The notes beneath the pieces were generated by a model, which was given only the letters and a program-made list of their open reading frames with translations, searched no databases and was not told the DNA's origin. From positions 1 through 64,000 of the forward strand of contig PDQG01000005.1 of the NCBI GenBank assembly GCA_002747745.1: DNA of 64,000 nucleotides, given 5' to 3'. The DNA comes from a bacterium DOLZORAL124_38_8 (GTDB lineage: Bacteria > Patescibacteriota > Gracilibacteria > UBA4473). Numbering within the stretch: the stretch's first letter is position 1; each line of letters starts with the position of its first letter. Made by a program: the position numbers and the translations under genes. Below, piece after piece: positions 58,644 through 64,000 of the stretch.

Positions 58644-61600
58644 TTATTTTTCTACTTTTATTATAAGTGTATCAGTCGAAGTGTGAACCCCATCGGTTAC
58701 GTTCATTAGAACGGTGTATCTTCCTGGTTTCGGGTACGAAATAATAGCGTTTTGCCCATAAAGGGTTCGTCCGTCTCCCGTTTCCCATTCGATGAATAAG
58801 GCTTGAGAAGTGTTTTCGGGGATTCGTCCGTATAAGAAGAATTTGGTATTAGTGTCACCACTGATAACAAAATACTTGTCGAGCAATTCGTAGTATGCGT
58901 CTACTTGTACGATTAATGAGAACAATTCAGCTTTGAGCGTTTCTATTTTGGTATCTAATTCAACAATTTTGTGATCAATTGTTTCAAAATCTTTGTTTGG
59001 TTCATTCGTTTTAGTCAACTGTTTTTGTTTTTCATCCCAATTTTTTGCTAATTCAACTCTTTGAGAGAAGAGAGTTTCAATTTGTTGTTTGATGGTATTT
59101 ATTTTTTGTTGTTTGTCGGCCATTTTTTCCTCAAAGATGACTTGATCATCGACCATAGCGTTGCTGAGTAATACTGATTTTAATTCGAGTAAATCAATTG
59201 TATCTTGTTGTTCCAGTACTTTTTGTTCCAAGTTAAGTATTTCGGTTCGGAGTTGTTCGTATTGCGACACAAATGGTTCGGCGTTTTCTGGAGTTAAGAT
59301 TCCTTTGAGTGCTTCTATGGTGTCGGCACGGTTTTGTCTGATAACGGCTTGGCTTTCTTGAATATTGGCTTTTTTATCTACAAATGCCTCGTGTTGGATG
59401 ATTTCTCCTAACTCGAAAACTAATCGGAATTGTTCTACGTTTCGTTCGTAAATGTCCAAATTAACTAACTGTCGTGAGAGTACTTTGAGTACGTTTTGTT
59501 TTTCGTTTTTTGAGATAGTTTCAAACAAGGTTCGTAGAGCCGCCTTTTTTTGCTGTAGTTTTTCTTCGAAGGTGGTTTTAAATCGTTCGGCTTGCGCTTT
59601 TCTTTGTTGGAGCTTTTTGAGCATCGTTTGAACATCAACCTGACTCACGGTACCAAATAAATCTTTTTTGAGGGATGTTTGAGACCGTTTTAAGACTTCA
59701 AAACTAGCTTCTTTTCCTTGAATCTTTTTATCTAAATCAAATAATTCTAAATCAAGATTTTTTACTTTTTCGAGGAGCGCTTCTTTTTGGTTTTGGGGTA
59801 ACTCTTTTTCTAACTCTTTAATAAATAAGTTTCGGTTTGTTTCAATCGCACTTCTTTTTCCACGTAATTGTGTAATAGCTTGTTTTAATTCTTTGGTTTG
59901 CAATGAAACATTTTCGAGTTTCTTTTGAATTTCCTCTTTATTTTGAATTCCAATTGATTCACGTCCAAAACTCAAACTTTTCAATTGATTTTTGAGTGAT
60001 TCTAGCGCCGATTCAAACAATTGTACTTGTTGTTCTTGTTTTCGAATGCTTTGCGCTTGTTGTTCGATGTCGTCTTCTAGTACCGATAATTCTTTGACAA
60101 TTTTAGCGACTTCTTCGGGCGTTTTGTCTTCTTTCAGAGTTGCTTCTAATTGTTTTTGTTCCGCTTTTTGTTGTAATAATTTTGTTTTTTTCGGTTCAAT
60201 TGATTCAATAATACGATGAATATCTCGACTGACTTTTTTAATTTTTCCGGCAACCGCCTTTTTTACTTGGATACTTGATAAGTACAATGAGACTTCTTTT
60301 TGGGTAATTTCAGATTTCATACCCGCAATAGATTTTTCGAGGGCTTCTAATTCATCGAGGAGTGCTTCAATTTCTTGGTTGGCTTGGTTTAAAGCTTCTT
60401 TTTGTTCGGTTTGTTTCGTGGCATCGGTTTCTAAACTTAGATTTTTCAGGATTTCTTCTTTTTGGGTAACCATTCCTTCAAGCGAGTCTTCGACTTGTTG
60501 TTTTTGGTATGATAGATATCGTACAATTCTTTGTATTCTTTGTATTTCTCGTTGCACGTCTACCCGACTAGTAATTTCGGTAAGACTTTCTTTTTGTTGT
60601 TTCCAAAAGTCTAATTCTTTTTTAAGAGCTTCTTGTTCTCCGGTTAGTTTGATAACCTCTTTTCTTTTTTTAAGGGCTTGTTTAAAGGCTTTAGTAAGAA
60701 TTCCTTGTAACCGGTTTCTCTCAACGGGGTCTTCGGTTTGCATTAATTTTTCAAGCAAAACAGTAGTCCGTTTTTCCAGTTTTTTTGATTCTTCTTTCGC
60801 TTGTTTTACGGCTTCATTTTTTTCTTCCATGAGCGGGGTAATTTGTTGAATAGTTTTTTTGATTTCGGCTTCTTTTTTAGCTTGAAGACTATTATCAGCG
60901 TGTTCTTGTGTGTATTGACTCGCTTTAGTTTTTGCTTGGCTGGCTTGTTCTTGTGTACTTTGTAACTCTTTTTCATTTTGAGTTAATTGTGCCTCTACCA
61001 TAGCTAATTCTTCTTGTAATTTGCTTCGTTTGATTGGTGATTTGGTAGTTGCTATAGCTAATTCTAAGTCTTGTTTTTTGGTTTGTAAGGCTTTTTGGTT
61101 TCTTTGTAGTGTTTGCAAGTGAGCCATCAGTTCCAAATACTTATCTTGCCATGGGTTTTGGGTGCTTGCTTCCGTATTGATATTCATATTTTTCAACTTC
61201 TTCTGATTTTTTTGCAGCGATGATTTCGTGGTAGAAAGCTTTGCTTTAACAGTTTGCAACTGGGCCAAAAGTTCTTTTTGTTTTACTGGATCGGTTGTGT
61301 TTTGAATGGCGTTTTCTAACCGTTTCTTTTCTTGATTGAGGGTTTTGATATTTTGTTTTAGTTGTTCTTTTTCTGTTAGTAACGCCATGTATTTTGCTTG
61401 ATCAGCGTTTTCTGTTTGTTCAAATTTTGTTCCTGTTTCGCTGATAAAGACAGTAACGCTGCGTTCGCTTATGTCTTTTCCATCGGAAACGGTGGCATAA
61501 ACCACTTTGTATCCATTGTTATTAAATGAATAATTCGTATTTGCGCCAGTCCCAATTACGATGTTTTCATTTTTCCATTGGTAGGTGAGTGCATCATTAT

Positions 61601-64000
61601 CTGGGTCGGTGGCGATTACTTTAAATGTAAATGAGTCGTTCGGTTTTCCGTACGATTTTGGATTTACCAACACGCTTTTAATCACTGGTGGTCTGTTGGG
61701 CATAGCTTCATTTTTTCCAAAAACTTTTACGGCTTTTGTCTGGGTACTACTTGAACCGTTTTCGTCGGTAACAATCAGTTTAATAATATAGTTTCCTGTT
61801 TTTTGGTAGGTGTGTGTTGCTACGGAATCGGTTTTTTGCGTTCCATCGCCAAAATTCCATAAATATTTTAAGGTGTCCGTTGTTTCGTCTTCTACGAGTG
61901 CTTCGAGGGTTGAAGTTTCTCCGATACGAATAAATTCCCCAGGAGTATTGATAATTTCCTTTATGAAAGGAGGCTTATTTTTTTTGTTATTAGTTGGTGT
62001 TGGGGCTCCATTTTGACTAATGAAAACAGAGCGAGTGAGTTGGTTTTCAAGTTTTCCGTCAGAAGCGGTTAACATGATGGTATGATATCCTTCGTTTTCG
62101 AATGAGACTGAAACTTGTTTTCCGATAATCTTTTTCCCAGAATCGGTTTTCCAAGTGTACTCAACGGTATCACCTTCATCTGGATCGTAACCATCGGCTA
62201 CGAGCGTGAAAGGAGTATTCGGTTTTCCAAAAGTTTTCGGAAAAATTCTCACGCCTTTTAAAATTGGTTCTCGGTTGGGCATTTGGGCATTTGGTCCAAT
62301 AACTTGTACGAGGAAAGCGGTTTCAATTTTTTTCTTTTTTGGGTTCGTCGCTGTTAGTTTTACAACATAGTTCCCTGTTTTTTGGTATACATGAGTTCCG
62401 ATTTCTTTGGTACTAGAAGTTCCATCTCCAAAGTCCCAACGATATGTTAATCCTTGTTTATTTTCGAACTGAGGCGTAAAAGTGAACGGTTTGTCGACTC
62501 GTTCGACACTGCCAGGTTCTTTTATTATTTGTAATAAGTTAGGAGCCGTTCCTAGGGTTGAAGGTTGCGGTTGTGTTCCAGTTTCATTCACAATGATTGT
62601 TTTTTTCACCGAAGCGGTTTTTCCTTTTTTGTCAGAAACAAAGACTTCAATAATGTATGTTCCGTTTTTATCAAAAGAGAAGGTTTCATTCGGGAGCGAT
62701 TTTTTGGTTAACACATTGTTTACTTTCCATTGATACGTGATTGGGTCTTGATCCGGATCGTCAGCTTTAACAAAGAGCGAAAAGGTTTCATTGATTTTTC
62801 CAAATGGTTTGGGCGACACTGATACTGAATGTATAACCGGAGACCTGTTTGGTAACGGTTCGCCTTTTTTTACGACAGAAATTAAGAATTGAGTTTTTTG
62901 TTTTATAGGAGCGCCTGTATCAACGACTAATTCTCCTCGAAAGTTTCCCGCTTTTTGGAAAACATAATTTTTGATTTTTTGGGTTGTTTTAATCGGAGAA
63001 CCATCGCCAAGATTCCAATAATATTTAAATGTTTTAGATGGTTGAACGCTTATACCATTTTCATTCTTGAATTCAGCGGACATATCAAAACTGGTTTCAT
63101 TTACTCTTCCAGCATTTGGATTTATAACCACTCGGTCAATAAGTGTTTGAGACACATTACATTGATGTAAATTGTTTGGGTCACAAACATTTATAATAAG
63201 ATTTTTGGTTGTGGTTAATGATCCATCGCTCACGGTGTACACAACTTTTTTCTTTCCGGTTGAGTTAAATTTATACGACGCATTTTTTGTAGTAGCCACG
63301 CCTTCACCATTAAAGTCCCATCGATGAGTTAGATTATCATTATTGGGGTCTATAACTTGTGGGTAAAAAGACACTGTATCATGTGGGAATACAATTCGGT
63401 TTGGTTGAACAATGATGTGGGAAATAACGGGTCCTTTATTTACAGAACCTTTGCTCACAAATACGGTTTTAGTAAATTCTTTTTCTACGACTGAATCACT
63501 TATCCAAAGCGTTACCGTTTTGGATCCAGATGTTTCAAATTTTCGAACTTCTGCCTCAATTTCTCCATTTTTGGGAGCGGTTTTTAGTTCGGTTTTGGTT
63601 CCATCTGAGAACATCCATCGATATTGTAAGGCGTCATTGTCGAGGTCTTTTACTTGAGCCGAAAAATGGAACTCGGTGTTGGTATCACCAATGGTTTTAT
63701 TGACCATAATTTTTCCTTTTGGGGTGTGGTTTCCGTTTGATATTGTGAGTTTTTGCACTTCAGAATCTTTTGAAGTAGATTTTCCAAAAGAATTTGTGGC
63801 CGTCACTCGGAAGAGGAATTGGTGTTTTCCTTTGAAGGCTGAAAAGTCAAAAACCGTTTCCGAAAAAGTGGCTTTTTGGTCTCTCGGAATTAATTTGGCT
63901 CCACGAGGTCTTTCGTCAGAATTATTTACTACCACGCCAAAATTTACAGATTGTTTTTGGACGAGTTTCCCGTGTTCAAATACCTCAAACACAAAGTTGT
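58644..64000 (-). CDS. Giant PKD-repeat and coiled-coil surface protein (5' end outside window)
   Basis: At least 1784 codons are visible, and the frame stays open to the window edge; the GTG at 63992 is probably internal. About nine PKD-like domains fill residues 1-850. From the fourth on they alternate in pairs: a YxWxxGDGS/QKTGNY type, then one that begins with PNRxPVIxxVxVxPKxxGK. About 800 residues of Gln/Lys/Glu-rich heptad sequence follow (LTEKEQLKQNIKTLNQEKKR and similar). A final PKD domain (PGRYTVLMNVTDGV) closes it. As one helix the coiled coil would span about 120 nm. Probably a cell-surface stalk or fibre, coupled to the membrane PKD protein behind it. Confidence 0.8.
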   Translation of the reverse strand, partial: NFVFEVFEHGKLVQKQSVNFGVVVNNSDERPRGAKLIPRDQKATFSETVFDFSAFKGKHQFLFRVTATNSFGKSTSKDSEVQKLTISNGNHTPKGKIMVNKTIGDTNTEFHFSAQVKDLDNDALQYRWMFSDGTKTELKTAPKNGEIEAEVRKFETSGSKTVTLWISDSVVEKEFTKTVFVSKGSVNKGPVISHIIVQPNRIVFPHDTVSFYPQVIDPNNDNLTHRWDFNGEGVATTKNASYKFNSTGKKKVVYTVSDGSLTTTKNLIINVCDPNNLHQCNVSQTLIDRVVINPNAGRVNETSFDMSAEFKNENGISVQPSKTFKYYWNLGDGSPIKTTQKIKNYVFQKAGNFRGELVVDTGAPIKQKTQFLISVVKKGEPLPNRSPVIHSVSVSPKPFGKINETFSLFVKADDPDQDPITYQWKVNNVLTKKSLPNETFSFDKNGTYIIEVFVSDKKGKTASVKKTIIVNETGTQPQPSTLGTAPNLLQIIKEPGSVERVDKPFTFTPQFENKQGLTYRWDFGDGTSSTKEIGTHVYQKTGNYVVKLTATNPKKKKIETAFLVQVIGPNAQMPNREPILKGVRIFPKTFGKPNTPFTLVADGYDPDEGDTVEYTWKTDSGKKIIGKQVSVSFENEGYHTIMLTASDGKLENQLTRSVFISQNGAPTPTNNKKNKPPFIKEIINTPGEFIRIGETSTLEALVEDETTDTLKYLWNFGDGTQKTDSVATHTYQKTGNYIIKLIVTDENGSSSTQTKAVKVFGKNEAMPNRPPVIKSVLVNPKSYGKPNDSFTFKVIATDPDNDALTYQWKNENIVIGTGANTNYSFNNNGYKVVYATVSDGKDISERSVTVFISETGTKFEQTENADQAKYMALLTEKEQLKQNIKTLNQEKKRLENAIQNTTDPVKQKELLAQLQTVKAKLSTTKSSLQKNQKKLKNMNINTEASTQNPWQDKYLELMAHLQTLQRNQKALQTKKQDLELAIATTKSPIKRSKLQEELAMVEAQLTQNEKELQSTQEQASQAKTKASQYTQEHADNSLQAKKEAEIKKTIQQITPLMEEKNEAVKQAKEESKKLEKRTTVLLEKLMQTEDPVERNRLQGILTKAFKQALKKRKEVIKLTGEQEALKKELDFWKQQKESLTEITSRVDVQREIQRIQRIVRYLSYQKQQVEDSLEGMVTQKEEILKNLSLETDATKQTEQKEALNQANQEIEALLDELEALEKSIAGMKSEITQKEVSLYLSSIQVKKAVAGKIKKVSRDIHRIIESIEPKKTKLLQQKAEQKQLEATLKEDKTPEEVAKIVKELSVLEDDIEQQAQSIRKQEQQVQLFESALESLKNQLKSLSFGRESIGIQNKEEIQKKLENVSLQTKELKQAITQLRGKRSAIETNRNLFIKELEKELPQNQKEALLEKVKNLDLELFDLDKKIQGKEASFEVLKRSQTSLKKDLFGTVSQVDVQTMLKKLQQRKAQAERFKTTFEEKLQQKKAALRTLFETISKNEKQNVLKVLSRQLVNLDIYERNVEQFRLVFELGEIIQHEAFVDKKANIQESQAVIRQNRADTIEALKGILTPENAEPFVSQYEQLRTEILNLEQKVLEQQDTIDLLELKSVLLSNAMVDDQVIFEEKMADKQQKINTIKQQIETLFSQRVELAKNWDEKQKQLTKTNEPNKDFETIDHKIVELDTKIETLKAELFSLIVQVDAYYELLDKYFVISGDTNTKFFLYGRIPENTSQALFIEWETGDGRTLYGQNAIISYPKPGRYTVLMNVTDGVHTSTDTLIIKVEK

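Noticed and set aside
1..64000. Genetic code 25 (TGA as glycine) in active use
   Set aside because: No long gene contains in-frame TGA, and all conserved proteins are full length with the standard code.
1..64000. CRISPR array, prophage or insertion sequence
   Set aside because: No regular spacer-repeat pattern, phage structural genes, transposase or terminal inverted repeats were found.

Overview
The window is a gene-dense, AT-rich bacterial chromosome segment with 57 protein genes, one tRNA and one probable small RNA. It has no rRNA, CRISPR array, insertion sequence or prophage that I can see. Several traits point to the Candidate Phyla Radiation (Patescibacteria), perhaps near the Peregrinibacteria/Gracilibacteria side; this placement is inference. 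The traits are a PrgI protein beside a stand-alone TraC-type N-terminal domain, several VirB2/TrbC-like two-helix proteins, pseudopilins, LytR_C-type LCP and lamin-tail proteins, and CGA-rich arginine codons. Forty-seven genes end in TAA, nine in TAG and one in TGA, yet no long gene needs TGA as a sense codon. Most starts have no Shine-Dalgarno sequence in front of them.

Layout. 1-4.1 kb: end of a YtcJ-like amidohydrolase, a DUF2513 gene, an M48 protease, small DUF genes and a patatin lipase. 4.1-8.4 kb: gpmA, an ftsQ-like gene, frr and infB. 8.4-18.3 kb: a divergent thymidylate synthase, a VIT/vWA/SLH surface protein, an S41 protease, a pseudopilin carrying a LamG-like domain, and a giant helicase-nuclease with a GNAT acetyltransferase domain inserted. 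18.3-26 kb: a DHFR-like gene, purH, a CsoR-family/DUF4395 pair with its operator, glyA and gyrA. 26-34 kb: two VirB2-like proteins, an LCP ligase, a lamin-tail protein, a second pseudopilin, TraC-like and PrgI genes, and a Crp/Fnr regulator. 34-39.3 kb: a PP2C-like membrane protein with a probable beta-propeller, a thioredoxin-like ferredoxin, a flavin reductase, and two more VirB2-like proteins. 39.4-47.4 kb: rpsO-pnp, grpE, RDD, pilB, a site-2 protease, rplY and tRNA-Tyr. 47.6-56.4 kb: pyrF, a 47-residue basic protein, yidD, an acyltransferase, recF, an aminotransferase, a HEPN-like gene, a pyrimidine-dimer glycosylase, ychF, a structured small RNA and lspA. 56.5-64 kb: two PKD-repeat proteins, the larger with about 800 residues of coiled coil and cut by the window edge.

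How the genes fit together. Much of the accessory content is cell surface: pilus subunits with the PilB motor, T4SS-like membrane proteins, SLH-anchored proteins, LCP ligase and PKD fibres. This would suit a small host-attached cell. ThyA, the DHFR-like reductase, PurH and GlyA together form a folate one-carbon set.

Main leads: the GNAT insertion in the helicase-nuclease; (GA)n repeats directly after the start codons of both pseudopilins, a possible phase-variation switch; the near absence of TGA; the Asn-to-Asp change in the thymidylate synthase pocket; the VirB2-like fusion protein; and the small RNA upstream of lspA.
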